DNA of 64,000 nt, taken from assembly GCF_963924675.1 (NCBI RefSeq), contig NC_089225.1, positions 84,417,951 through 84,481,950 on the forward strand, given 5' to 3'. Of the stretch, positions 50,301-62,463 are shown in pieces. A program made the position numbers and the translations under genes. The first letter of the stretch is position 1; every line of letters starts with the position of its first letter. The stretch is from Phocoena phocoena. Its lineage: Eukaryota; Chordata; Mammalia; Artiodactyla; Phocoenidae. The notes under the pieces are model-generated. The model worked only from the letters and a program-made list of their open reading frames with translations, was not told the origin of the DNA and ran no database searches.

Positions 50301-51104
50301 ATTGGTCAGGTGTCTCTTTTACCAGTCATTAACATATTTGAATTAAGAGTTTGAGTTTCCTTTAGGTCAAATAGAGTAGAAAAAATATTCTGGATTATCT
50401 GTGCTTAATGTGCAATACATTTGAAAGGACAAAGACAGGGAGATTCCAAATATAGTTAGTGTTTTACTTGGTGTTTTACACAATGCTGCCCCATTTAGTT
50501 AAAAAAAAAAATTGTCAAAGCAACTTTTAGTTTATTTGCTTTTCAGTTTTATTTAGAACAAATGAATTCGCTCAATAAGTGAATTTAAACTTCTTAGACA
50601 ATTGTTTAGGAGTGGACATAGACACAGTCTTAGGTTTGAATGTGAAAAATAGCTTTTTTAGGGTTAATTTGAACAGGGTAATTGCCGAATAGTACCAGCT
50701 GTCATAATAAAGGAGAAGTGAGTGACAGGTTTACTCCACCCCATATCAAAACTCAAGAGCGGATATGGTGATCAGAAGAGCCAAAATAAATGTGAGTTCT
50801 TAGAAACATTTGCAAGCTATTTTCTTGCAAAGCTCAGCCCTTCATAGGCATCAGAGTACAAACGTGTCGTGATTAAGCCTAGCACTATTATAGAAATGAG
50901 AAAGTGGGATCGCTGTTGCTGTAGATATCCCAAATGCACTACCTAATACTCCAGAGTTCCATTAGGTGATGGTGGTGACAGTGGTCTATATTACAAAGTA
51001 TTGGGACTTAACTAGCAGTTGTTAAACTACTTTTAATATTAGTGAAAATGTCGCCCATTTGAGCTGCAATGGAAGGACTAACTGATGCAGCACTTCTCTG
51101 CGAT
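47301..51104. other. Intron sequence with minor MIR-like traces
   Basis: Largely unique. Weak MIR-like pieces at 47325-47480 (GGCCATTTAACTTCTTGGGCC) and 47775-47860 (AAAATGAGAAGACTAAACTAAATGATCTC). A T run lies at about 49720-49733. No gene recognised. Confidence 0.5.
48895..48929. repeat. Three-unit 12-base tandem repeat with CpG
   Basis: TAGATCGAGCGC, TAGATCGTACAC and TAGATCGAGCC follow each other, each carrying TAGATCG. Unusually rich in CpG for this intron. Confidence 0.75.
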
Positions 51105-51400
51105 GCTCTTTAATATTTATTGCACACTTATTCTCAGGCATTCATTGGGATAGGTGCTAGTGGCATAAATAGAAGTGAAGTGGACCTTGTTGCCCTTGAA
51201 ATCCTTGAAGATTTATATAATAACAACTATAATGTGATTAGTGCTATAATTGAATTATGTATAGAGACCCAGGTGAGGGCCCAGCCACAGAGAGCAGGTG
51301 ACAGTTCAGCTGGGTTTTGATTGGTATGTAAGAGTTTTCAGTGGGTGTCAAAGTGGGAGGAGGGGAGAGAATTATTTTTAGAGAGAATCCCACCTAAGAA
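51105..51400 (-). repeat. Probable L2 LINE fragment, minus strand
   Basis: TTAATATTTATTGCACACTTATTCTCAGG, then GGGATAGGTGCTAGTGGCATAAATAG, then AGAGACCCAGGTGAGG and CAGCTGGGTTTTGA follow reversed L2 order. The frame at 51120-51320 is a by-product. Confidence 0.5.
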
Positions 51401-51589
51401 GTAAGAGAAGCTCTTTGTAACATTTAATTAATTAACTTCAGTTCTATCTAACAAACATGTTAGAAAGTTTAGGCCAGAAGTGTTAAAACTATGCTTTTAT
51501 AGATAAGATGCAAGACATACCTGTCCCTTTTTTTTTGGCCTTTTAATGCTATTATTTCAAGAAGGGCATTATGGCAGAGAAGCATCAAA

Positions 51590-51900
51590 TAAATAATTTA
51601 TGAAGTCATCCTCTAACAAATATTTTTCATACATATGCATTCTATCAGATGCTAAACTGGATTGAAAGTTGAATTAAACATAATACCTGCCTTTGGTGAG
51701 ATCACAGTGCTATAGTGGAATCAGAACAGGCACACCAGCAAATAATTGTAAGAATAGAAAGAAAGGGATGAGAATCATAAGAAAAGGAGGAAAACAGAAG
51801 AATGGAACTCAGAGGAAGGCAAATTGTTTTCCTACTGATAAAATCAGAGAAGGAAGAGGCAGCTTGCATGCTGAGACACAAAGACTGGGTGTTTGGAAAT
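51590..51900 (-). repeat. Possible L2 LINE fragment, minus strand
   Basis: Similar reversed L2 order (CCTGCCTTTGGTGAGATCACAGTGC, then a purine-rich stretch). More diverged than its neighbour. Confidence 0.4.
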
Positions 51901-52489
51901 ACTAAGTAAGGAGTCTTTGATTCCATTATAACTTTGCTGTAAAATTTCCTTTGAGATGAAAATAATTGCTGCACTTTATATATATACACACATACGAAAT
52001 AAAGATGTTTCCCTATGTGTATGATTTCATTATCATAAAAAGTGTAGGTCTGTACCATCAGGAAAATGCTTGACTAAAAAGATTCATTCACTCTTTATGC
52101 TTAGATGATTCTTCGTTTTTCATGTATCAGAGTAAAAATGGACCTGTGATGGATTAATTTAAAAAAAATTTAATTCCTTAGGAATGAACTAAATTGAGAT
52201 AGTCCTTGTTTATTCTTTGAAGCATACTTTACTTTGTTGGAAAATGAAGATCCGTTATTTCAGGGAAGAAAGAAGTCCTGCTAATCCTACATCTAGGGAA
52301 ATATTGATTGGAAGTATGCTGAACTTTTAAACTTCTTGTAATTACAGACTGATTTTACAGGAATGAAGGCCATAGAAATTGCTCCCTTACTCTTGGCTTG
52401 CTTTCCTGTATATATAACAGCAAAGGAGAAAAACATTTGGAAGATGAATACTGAAGAAGAATAATGCAAAGTTAAAGGCAACATTCAGC
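51901..52489. other. Intron sequence, nothing recognised
   Basis: Unique AT-rich intron before the second long L1. Confidence 0.5.
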
Positions 52490-52820
52490 AGCCCAAGCCA
52501 GTTATTAGGACTCTGGGGCTTCTGAAGAGTCCCTCTTAAGGACCTGCCAGATCCAGTGCTGGGTCACCTCAGGCCAAACAACCAACAGGGAGGGAACTCA
52601 GCACACCACCCCCCATCAGCAGACAAGTGGATTAAACTTTTACTAAGCTCTGACCACCAGAGCAATACCCAGCTCTACCCACCACCAGTCCCTCCCATCA
52701 GGAAGCTTGCACAAGCCTCTTAGATAGCCTCATCCACCAGAGGGCAGACAGCAAAAGCAAGAAGAACTACAGGCCTGCAGCCTGTGAGACAAAAACCACA
52801 ATCACAGAAAGATAGACAAG

Positions 52821-53750
52821 ATGAAAAGGCAGAGAACTATGTACCAGATGAAGGAACAAGATAAAACCCCAGAAAAACAACTAAATGAAGTGGAGATAGG
52901 CAACCGTTCAGAAAAAGAATTCAGAATAATGAGCGTGAAGATGATCTAGGACCCCGGGAAAAGAATGGAGGCAAAGATAGAGAAGATGTAAGAAATGTTT
53001 AACTAAGACCTAGAAGAATTAAAGAGCAAACACCTAGAAGAATTAAAGAACAAACAAACAGAGAGGAACAATACAACAACTGAAATGAAAAATACACTAG
53101 AAGGGATCAATAACTGAGAATAACTGAGGCAGAAGAACGGATAAGTGACCTGGAAGACAGAACAGTGGAATTCACTGCTACAGAACAGAATAAAGAAAAA
53201 AGAATGAAAGAAAATGAAGAGAGCCTAAGAGACCTCTGGGACAACATTTAACACACCAACATTCATATTATAAGGATCCCAGAAGGAGAAGAGAGAGAGA
53301 AAGGACCTGAGAAAATATTTGAAAAGATTATAGTCGAAAACTTCCCTAACATGGGAAAGGAAATAGCCACCCAAATCCAGGAAGCACAGAGAGTCCCAGG
53401 CAGTATAAACCCAAGGAGAGACCTCCAAGACACATAGTAATCAAATTGACAAAAATCAAAGACAAAGAAAAATTATTGAAAGCAACAAGGGAAAAATGAC
53501 AAATAACTACAAGGGAACTCCCATAAGGTTAACAGCTGATTTCTCAGCAGAAACTCTACAAGCCAGAAGGGAGTGGCATGATATACTTAAAGTGATGAAA
53601 GGGAAGAATCTACAACCAAGATTACTCTATCTGGAAAGGATCTCATTCAGATACGATGGAGAAATCAAAAGCTTTACAGACAAGCAAAAGCTAAGAGAAT
53701 TCAGCACCACCAAACCAGCTCTTCAACAAATGCTAAAGGAACTTCTCTAA
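52821..53750 (+). pseudogene. L1 ORF1 remnant
   Basis: It starts ATGAAAAGGCAGAG at 52821 and runs only to a stop near 52947. Later parts lose frame repeatedly. The C-terminal RNA-binding part is open at 53496-53750 and ends QQMLKELL followed by a stop, as in the copy at 12299-13160. An in-frame duplication-like repeat, CCTAGAAGAATTAAAGA, occurs twice at about 53007-53053. Confidence 0.85.
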
Positions 53751-53820
53751 GTGGGAAACACAAGAGAAGAAAAAGACCTACAAAATAAATCCCAAAACAC
53801 TTAAGAAAATGGTAATAGGA

Positions 53821-56800
53821 ACATACATACCAATAATTACCTTAAATGTGAATGGATGAAATGCTCCAACCAAAAGATACACGCTGGCTGAATGGATACA
53901 AAAACAAGACCCATCTATATGCTGTCTACAACAGACCCACTTCAGACCTAGGGGCACATACAGACTGAAAGTGAGGGGATGGAAAAAGATATTCCATGCA
54001 AATGGAAATCAAAAGAAAGCTGGAGTAGCAATACTCATATCAGATAAAATAGACGTTAAAATAAAGAATGTTACAAGAGGCAAGGAAGGTCACATATAAT
54101 GATTCAAAGGATCAATCCAAGAAGAAGATATACCAATTACGAATATATATACACCCAACATAGGAGCACCTCAATACATAAGGCAAATGCTAACAGCTGT
54201 AAAAGAGGAAATCTACAGTAACACAATAATAGTGGGAGACTTTTAACACCTCACTTACACAGATGGACATATCATCCAGACAGCAAATAAGGAAACACAA
54301 GCTGTAAATGACACAATAGACCAGGTAGATTTAATTGATATTCATAGGACATTCCACCTGAGAACAGCAGATTACACTTTCTTCTCAAGTGCACACAGAA
54401 CATTCTCCAGGATAGATCACATCTTGGGTCACAAATCAAGCCTCAGAAAATTTAAGAAAATTGAGATAATATCAAGCATCTTTTCTGACCACAATGCTAT
54501 GAGATTAGAAATAAATTACAGGGAAGAAAACGTAAAAAACACAAACATATGGAGGTTAAATAATACGTTACTAAATAACCAAGAGATCACTGAAGAAATC
54601 AAAAAAGAAATCAAAATATACCTAGAGACAAATGGCAACGAAAACACGATGATCCACAACCTATGGGATGCAGCAAAAGCAGTTCTAAGAGGGATGTTTA
54701 TAGCAATACAATCCTACCTCAAGAAACAAGAAAAATCTCAAATAAAGCAATCTAACCTTACACCTAAAGGAACTAGAGAAAGAAGAATAAACAAAACCCA
54801 AAGTTAGTAGAAGGAAAGAAATCATGAAGATCAGAGCAGAAATAAATGAAATAGAAGCAAAGAAAACAGTAGCAAAGATCAATAACACTAAAATCTGGTT
54901 CTTTGAGAAGATAAACAAAATTGATAAACCTTTAGCCAGACTCATCAAGAAAAAGAGGCAAAGGACTCAAATCAATAAAATTAGAAATGTAATAGGAGAA
55001 GTTACAACAGACACCGCAGAAGTACAAAGCATCCTAAGAGAGTACTACAAACAACTGTGTGCCAATAAAATGGACAACCTGGAAGAAATGGACAAATTCT
55101 TAGAAAGGTATAAACTTCCAAGACTGAACCAGGAAGAAATAGAATATATGAACAGACCAATCACAAGTAATGACATTGAAACTGTGATTAAAAATCTTCC
55201 AACAAACAGAAGTCCATGATCAGATGGCTTCACAGGTGAATTCTATCAAACATTTAGAAAAGAGCTAACATCCATCCTTCTCAAACTCTTCCAAGATATT
55301 GCAGAGGAAGGAACACTCCCAAACTCATTCAATGAGGCCACCATCATCCTGATACCAATACCAGACAAAGATATCACAAAAAAAGAAAATTCAGACCAAT
55401 ATCACTGATGAATATAGATGCAAAAATCCTCAACAAAATACTAGCAAACAATCCAACAACACATTAAAAGGATCATACACCATGAGCAAGTGGGATTTAT
55501 GCCAAGGATACAAGGATTCTTTAATATACACAAAACAATCAATGTGATAAACCATATTAACAAATTGAAGGAGAAAAACCATATGATCATCTCGATAGAC
55601 GCAGAAAAAGATTTTCACAAAATTCGACAGCCATTTATGATAAAAACTCTCCAGAAAGTGGGCTTAGAGGGAATCTATGTCAACACAATAAAGACCATAT
55701 ACAACAAATCCACAGCAAACATCATTCTTATGGTGAAAAACTGAAAGCATTTCCTCTAAGATCAGGAACAAGACAAGGATGTCCACTCTCGCCACTCTTA
55801 TTCAGCATAGTTTTGGAAGTCATTGCCACAGCAATCAGAGAAGAAAAAGAAATGAATACAAATTAGAAAAGAAGAGGTAAAACTGTCACTGTTTGGAGAG
55901 GACATGATAGTATACATAGATAATCCTAAAGATGCCACCAGAAAACTACTCGAGCTAATCAATGAATATGGTGAAGTTGCAGGATACAAAATTAATGTAC
56001 AGAAATATCTTGCATTTCTATACACTAACAATGAAAGATCAGAAAGAGAAATTAAGGAAATAATTCCATTCATCATTGCAAGAAAAAGATAAAATACCTA
56101 GGAATAAACCTACCTAAGGAGGTAAAAGACCTGTACTCAGAAAACTATAAGACACTGATGAAAGAAATAAAAGATGACACCAACAGATGGAGAGATGTAC
56201 CATGTTCTTGGATTGGAAGAATCAATATTGTGAAAATGCCTATACTACCCATAGCAATCTACAGGTTCAATGCAATCCCTATCAAATTATCAGTGGCATT
56301 TTTTACAGAACTAGAACAAAAAATCGTAAAATTTATATGGAGACACAAAAGACCCTGAATAGCTACAGCAACCTTGAGAGAAAAAAAGAGAGTTAGAGGA
56401 ATCAGACTCCCTGACTTCAGACTATAATACAAAGCTACAACTTCAGGACAATATGGTACTGCCACAAAAACAGAAATATAGATCAGTGGAACAGGATAGA
56501 AAGCCCAGAGATAAAACCACATATGCTCAACTAATCTATGACGAAGGAGGCAAGGATATACAATGGAGAAAAGACAGTCTCTTCAATAAGTGGTGCTGGG
56601 AAAACTTGAGAACTACATGTCAAAGGATGAAATTAGAATACTCCCTAGCACCATTCACAAAAATAAACTCAAAATGGATTAAAGATCTAAATGTAAGACC
56701 GGACACTATAAAACTCTTAGAGGAAAACATAGGAAGAACACTCTTTGACATAAACCACAGCAAGATCTTTTTTATTTTATTTTATTTTATTTTTTTGCGG

Positions 56801-57811
56801 TACGCCGGCCTCTCACTGTTGTGGCCTCTCCCGTTGCGGAGCACAGGCTCCGGACACGCAGGCTCAGCGGCCACGGCTCACGGGCCCAGCCGCTCCGCGG
56901 CATGTGGGATCTTCCCGGACCGGGGCACGAACCCGTGTCCCCTGCATCGGCAGGCGGACTCTCAACCACTGCGCCACCAGGGAAGCCCGCAAGATCTTTT
57001 TTGACCCACCTCCTAGAGTAATGGAAATAAAAACAAAAGTAAACAAATGAGACCTAATGAAACTTAAAAGCTTTTGCATAACAAAGGAAACTATAAACAA
57101 GACAAAAGGACAGCCCTCAGAATGGGAGAAATTATTTGCAAACGAATCAATGCACGAAGGATTAATCTCCAAAATATATAAACAGCTCATACAGCTCAAT
57201 ATTAAAAAGACAACCCAATCCAAAAATGGGCAGAAGACCTAAATAGACGTTTCTCCAAAGAATATATACAGATGGCCAAGGGGCATGTGAAACGCTGCTC
57301 AATATCACTAATTATTAGAGAAATGTAAATCAAAAGTACAGTGAGGTATCACTTCACACCGGTTAGAATGGGCATCATCAGAAAATCTATAAACAACAAA
57401 TGTTGGAGGGGGTGTGGAGAAAAGGGAACCCTCTTGCACTGTTGGTGGAAATGTAAATTGACACAACCACTGTGGAGAGCAGTATGGAGATTCCTTAAAA
57501 AACTAAAAATAGAACTACCATGTGACCCAGCAATCCCACTACTGGTCATATACCCAGAGAAAACCATAATTCAAAAAGACACATGCACCCCACTCTTCAT
57601 TGCAGCACTGTTTACAGTAGCCAGGTCGTGGAAGCAACCTAAATGCCCATCAACTGATGAATGGATAAAGAAGATGTGGTACATATATACAATGGAATAT
57701 TACTGAGCCATAATAAGGAACAAAATTGGGTTATTTGTATAGAGACGTGGATGGACCTAGAGACTGTCATGCAGAGTTAAGTAAGTCAGAAAGAGAACAA
57801 CAAATATATAT
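53821..57811 (+). pseudogene. L1 ORF2 remnant, reverse transcriptase active site altered
   Basis: The endonuclease part is broken right after its GDF motif (extra T near 54239-54245). The SDHNA motif is near 54485. The RT motif that reads FADD in the other long copy is FGED here (55892-55903). The C-terminal CX3CX7HX4C motif is intact at 57401-57454. A SINE at 56774-56988, with its duplicated target, splits the C-terminal region. Open pieces include 54424-54807, 54824-55219, 55490-55744, 56453-57004 (partly SINE) and 57341-57706. The frame ends early at a TGA at 57704-57706. Confidence 0.9.
56774..56988 (-). mobile_element. CHR-family SINE nested in L1 ORF2, minus strand
   Basis: Reverse-strand cetacean SINE with a TTTTA-repeat tail instead of a plain T run. 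A perfect 14-base target duplication, GCAAGATCTTTTTT, at 56760-56773 and 56989-57002 fixes the ends. It must be younger than the L1 it splits. Confidence 0.95.
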
Positions 57812-57908
57812 TAACACGTATATGTGGAATCTAGAAAACTGGTACAGGAGAACCGGTTTGCAGGGCAGAAATTGAGACACAGATGTAGAGAACAAACATA
57901 TGGACACC

Positions 57909-57947
57909 AAGCGGGGGAAGCGGGGGTTGGGGGTGGGGGTGGTGGGA
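57909..57947 (+). other. G-rich run in the L1 3' UTR, possible G-quadruplex
   Basis: At least five runs of three or more G on the + strand in 39 bases (AGCGGGGGAAGCGGGGGTTG, then GGGGTGGGGGTGGTGGG). G-rich polypurine tracts are a known feature of L1 3' UTRs. Confidence 0.7.
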
Positions 57948-58197
57948 TGAACTGGGAGCTTAGGGTTGCCATATGTACACTAATATGTATAAAATAGATA
58001 ACTAATAAGAACCTGCTGTATAAAAAAATAACATTCAAAAAAAAAAAAAAAAAGAACCTGGCAGAAACAGTGCAGGAATGTTAAAGAGGGAGTCTTCTCA
58101 GATCTAGGCTACCTACTTCCTCTCTCTCTCTCTTGGTGAGATCTCACAGACCCAGAAGCCACTCTGAAGGCCAGACTGTAGGATGACTATAACCTGA

Positions 58198-58546
58198 TGT
58201 CTCATTCTAGTAGGGATGCTATAACAGTACCACACACTGGATAGCTTATAAACAGTAAAAACTTATTTCTCACAGTTCTGGAGGCTGGAAGTCCAAGGTC
58301 AGGGTGCCTGCATGGTCAGGTGAGGGCCGTCTTTTGGGTTGCAGACTTCTTATTGTATCTCTGTATGGTGGAAGGGCTAGGAATCTCTGTGGGATCTCTT
58401 TAATAAAGGCACCAATCCCACTCATGAGGGTGTTGCCTTCATGACCTAATCACCTCCCAAAGGCCCCACCTCTTAAAACTATCTCCTTGGAGATTAGGAT
58501 TTCAACATATGAATTTTGAGGGTATGAAAACGTGCAGACTATAACA
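58198..58546 (-). mobile_element. MLT1-type MaLR solo LTR, minus strand
   Basis: Read on the reverse strand it begins TGTTATAGTCTGC and ends AGAATGAGACA, the TG...CA ends of an LTR. Its interior follows the MLT1 order (AAATTCATATGTTGAAATCCTAAT, then GGTGATTAGGTCATGAAGGC, then AGCCTCCAGAACTGTGAG). At about 349 bases it is close to a full LTR. Noncoding, ancient; no internal retroviral-like sequence is attached. Confidence 0.8.
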
Positions 58547-58559
58547 GATGCATATATGT

Positions 58560-59125
58560 GTCAAATAGAAAATGTGTTACCAAAAGAAAAGACATGAGTA
58601 AGAGAAATATAAACCCTGTGATATATCATTAGCCCTGGATATCTCCCTTGTGTGCGTGTGTGTGTATCACCCAGTTGTTGGATGGGATTATTTGTCTCAA
58701 TTCTTCACTTCCAAATGGTAGCATTAAATACCTATATATTTGGTTATGGTCTCATGATGTGTGGAGAGTATTTCCAAACTTAGCCTGTAGACTTGGCTAT
58801 ATGAATTTATTTGGCCATTGAGATGTTAGTAGATGTTTTGTGGGCAAAGGCTTTAGATGTACTTTCATTTTTGCATTCCTGCCTTTCATCATGTGAGAAA
58901 CATGTTTCAGATACCCAGTGGTCTAAGGAAGTTAAGAGATCTGTGGAGCAGACATGCACCTCATCCACAGCTTGGAAGCCAGCCTACCTGAACCCAGCCT
59001 AGATCAGCCAGACAGCAGTCAACCTGAGAAATGTGAGCTGGAAATAAATGCCTTATTGTTCATATCACAGTTTTGGGATTGGTTTGTCATGCAGTATTTG
59101 GGAGGCAACAGCTAACTGACACATC
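58560..59125 (+). mobile_element. Possible old LTR-type repeat, plus strand
   Basis: The end reads AATGTGAGCTGGAAATAAATGCC, then a 'cacagttttgggattggtttgtcatgcag' block and GGCAACAGCTAACTGACACA, typical of old ERVL/MaLR LTR 3' ends with AATAAA and a terminal CA. The left part is too diverged to place. The frame at 58811-59002 lies in it. Confidence 0.5.
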
Positions 59126-62100
59126 CGTTCACTTTTCCCCATTAATGAACTCTGGGTAGATTCCCCTCCCTTCTCCCATCAATTTGTTAGCAGTAGTGAG
59201 GCTAGGAAGACATACCCACATTTTAAATCTAATGGGTTTTATACTCTAGAACCTAAATGACTTCTTATTTTATGGTTATTTTTATCTGAAAATTAATTTT
59301 AACAGGGTAATTGATTTAATTATTAAGATAAAAGGCAAATTATATGTCTTTATCTACAAATGGCATATATGTATGGTAAGAATATTCTCATTACAACAGT
59401 AAGCATGTACTGTGAATTTAAAACGGTTGTTTCCCACTGAGATTTCTCAATCTCTATTTGGAATTTAAGATTATTTATCATTAATACTATACTAAAGGGG
59501 ATTGGTTTCCAGCTGGAGTCTCATTAGATGCAATTCAGACATCAGAGAAAAGGGTAGGGTTAAAGTGGTTATATTCCTATTACGTTATTTTCTTATAAGG
59601 CTTAACCAACAAGCAAACTCCGCCTCCCTCAGCCCTCATGAAAATATTACTTTCTTGAGGCTGTGGTACTACTGTTACTTCATTATAGCATAAGTTAATA
59701 AACATGACTCTCTGTGCCTTAAAGTAAAAGAACCTTTACTGGATCCTCTAGGGAGAATGTAGGTACCTAAGATGTAATCACTGCCTTTAGAATTCTTGAG
59801 TTGGGACAAAAGGTATATCATCTTTACTAAAAGAGCTTGTACCCTAAACAATGACCCATAGACTAAGAATGGAGGGTGTTACGTAGAACATTCTTATATA
59901 TTCACTCTGATGATTTAAGATTTTATTCTGTGACTTCACACTAAGAGCCCAGTGAAAACAACCTGTAATTCATTGTCTTTAAACTATCTTCAGAAATCTC
60001 CCAGTCCCAGACAAATTTAATTTTTTTTTTTAATTTCACATCAGGAAACTAAATGTCATTTATTCCCCTTTATGGAATAAGGACCCCCTTATTCTAAAAG
60101 CTTCAGAATGTACTTGCTATTCTGCATCTTTTGAAGCCTGGCATGAGACTGTGCTTTCCTTGCATGATTCTTTTTGTTGTTGATGGTAATTGTGACATAT
60201 GACATGTACCCAGAGTGTGATGCAGAAATAATGGAACTGGAAGGTTGAGCCGTGAGGTTATGTGGCATCTCTGGGACCTTGTTCCTGACCTACAGGATTT
60301 CTTTCTGGAGTCTTCTCTGTTCTCTGCTCCATTCCTTTCTAGCCTGACCTTCCCTGTGTTCTCTAATGCAGTGTTTCTTTAAGTGTACGCTAGGGAACAC
60401 TTTCCTGTAATACACTTCATGCAAAGATGCGTTCCGTGGTCAAGTAAATTAGGGAATGTGTGTTAACTTTTAAAAGCACTGAAAAGTCCTAACATAAACC
60501 ATTTCCCTAGAATTTGTCATCATGGAAACCCTCCTCTTTTTCCTCATATGCAATGATTGTGCCCCTGTGTGTTAGACCTTAGAATGATCCAAGTCTGAGA
60601 AGGAATCAGTTTGTTGGTTACTAAAGCCAGCCCTAATTGGACATGGCCTCGGGCCAGACGTCCTCGGGGAGCTCTAGCAGCCTGTGGGCTGACTATGTCA
60701 TGGGGTCAGGGGCCACCCACTTCCTGAGAAGTGGGCCGGGCTGAGCTGTGGTCAGAGCAAGCACCCTAACCAGGATCCCACTTCCTGCAGTGCTGTGTAT
60801 TTTTATTTACGTTTAGCTTTTGTCCTTGATAGTTCTGTTGTCTTTTAAAGGCATTAAGTGCAGGTAGCCTGGCGTGTAGTGTCTTTGCGATGACAAAATA
60901 TTAGAAGTATTTCACCTAGGAACCCAGTTTCTCAAATGGGTCTGCTCCTCGTAGAATCAGGCCCACCCTGCTTCCTTTATAGATCACTGGATTATTACAA
61001 TCATTTTGTTTGTTCTTGAATCTTATATTCATATAAAAGCATGTATTTTTGTATTTTAACTACTGAATTATTGCCTGTAAAATACTTTAAAGTCTTTTGA
61101 CTTCTAATAAGAAAGACTAAACACAAAACAAAAAGATCTATTGTTTCTTGATATTAACAAAGCAGGTTCTAGTTTTATAAAAACACTTGCTGTCTGAATT
61201 ATAAAATATTAATTTATATTACATTTCATGACACAAAATATTATTTTCACTTCTTTAATCTATATCTGAAAAGGAAAAAAAAAACTTTCCAGTGTGCTTA
61301 AACTGTTGAATTTGCTGATCTTTCTAGTATATATACTGTAAGTAGGAGCGAAAAAAGGTTGCTATAGGAATCTTAACTCTGACTGACTTTACTTTTGTTA
61401 GCTTTAATCTCTGACTTAGTATTATATTAAGGTACTTTTATATTGAACAGGCAGTAAAGAATGGCCATTTGTTGACATTTGTTTTCTGGTATTAGATTAA
61501 TCCTTTACATAAAGGAAATTGGTTTTTGATAAGTTAAGTCAGAGACCAGCTCTTGCTTTCAGTAGTTCCCCTTTCTGCCCCCTTTCTGGGGAGTGGATTT
61601 CAAAACACATGAAAAAGTGTCTCAGTTACAAATAGTTTATAGTATTTTCATCTTTCAGATATTTGATTTTAAATTACTTTAAAATGAATGAATGTATACT
61701 TTAAAACATCACATAAGAACATATATTTAAAATATTGATTACTGAGCTAACAATATCATTAAAAATCGTTCCTTCATTAAAAGTAAATAGCAGTGTTGTT
61801 TACATATAGCTCTGTGAAGCTTCTGCCCTACTTACTGCAACATTAACTTACATTTTCCTTTTCTGTGTGAAAGGTATATGATATTGAGTTTGGGGTTAAT
61901 TTGCAACCACCTGTAGTATAATTCAGAATTTTAAAGATTATCTGTACTATGATTTCTGATTCTTTTTGGTGATTTGTCTATATTGTTCAGAGGGCAAAAG
62001 ACTTTAAAAGATAATCTGCCTACTTGTAAATCACGAATAATTCTTCTGGTTTAGCAGTAGTGGTGGGAAAGTCCTTTGCTATTTATTACAATGGTTGTCT

Positions 62101-62246
62101 TTAGATCACACATAGCTTTGCATGCGCTAGCTCATCTCTCGTCGTCGTCTTTTCTTGACTCTCTTAAAAGTACAGTCTAAAATAAAATGCTCCCCAGCTG
62201 TTGGAATGAGTCTCTGATCTCCACTATAGGGCAATATTCACATTTT
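59126..62246. other. Intron sequence, nothing recognised
   Basis: About 3.1 kb of unique AT-rich intron. No long open frame and no repeat recognised. The G/C-richer patch at 60630-60790 is not a CpG island. Confidence 0.55.
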
Positions 62247-62262
62247 AAATTCTATGTAATCC

Positions 62263-62447
62263 GGGCTTCCCTGGTGGCGCAGTGGTTGAGAGTCCACCTG
62301 CCGATGCAGGGGACATGGGTTCGTGCCCCGGTCCGGGAAGATCCCTGAGCCATGGCCGCTGGGCCTGCGCGTCCGGAGCCTGTGCTCCGCAACGGGAGAG
62401 GCCACAACAGTGAGAGGCCCGTGTACCGCCAAAAAAAAAAAAAAAAA
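62263..62447 (+). mobile_element. CHR-family SINE, plus strand, with internal deletion
   Basis: It begins GGGCTTCCCTGGTGGCGCAG and ends in an A run. A perfect target duplication, AAATTCTATGTAATCC, lies at 62247-62262 and 62448-62463. Compared with the other short copies it lacks about 26 bases after GGGAAGATCC (near 62345), the piece that elsewhere carries CACATGCCGCGGAGC. The A and B boxes are intact. Confidence 0.94.
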
Positions 62448-62463
62448 AAATTCTATGTAATCC

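Larger units (their letters stand above)
52490..58053 (+). mobile_element. Second long L1 retrotransposon, inactive, different 3' UTR family
   Basis: It reads as 5' UTR (about 52490-52820), ORF1 remnant, ORF2 remnant, 3' UTR (57812-58035) and an A run at 58037-58053. Its coding parts resemble the L1 at 11775-17356, but its 3' UTR is different (ACCGGTTTGCAGGGCAG, a G-rich run, then AACCTGCTGTATAAAAAAAT), so it belongs to another L1 lineage. The 5' end may be truncated; no target duplication was found. A SINE interrupts ORF2 at 56774-56988. Sense orientation to PARD3B. Confidence 0.9.

Noticed and set aside
60630..60790. G/C-richer patch as a possible alternative promoter
   Set aside because: CpG is sparse, no initiator or open frame follows, and nothing distinguishes it from ordinary intron DNA.
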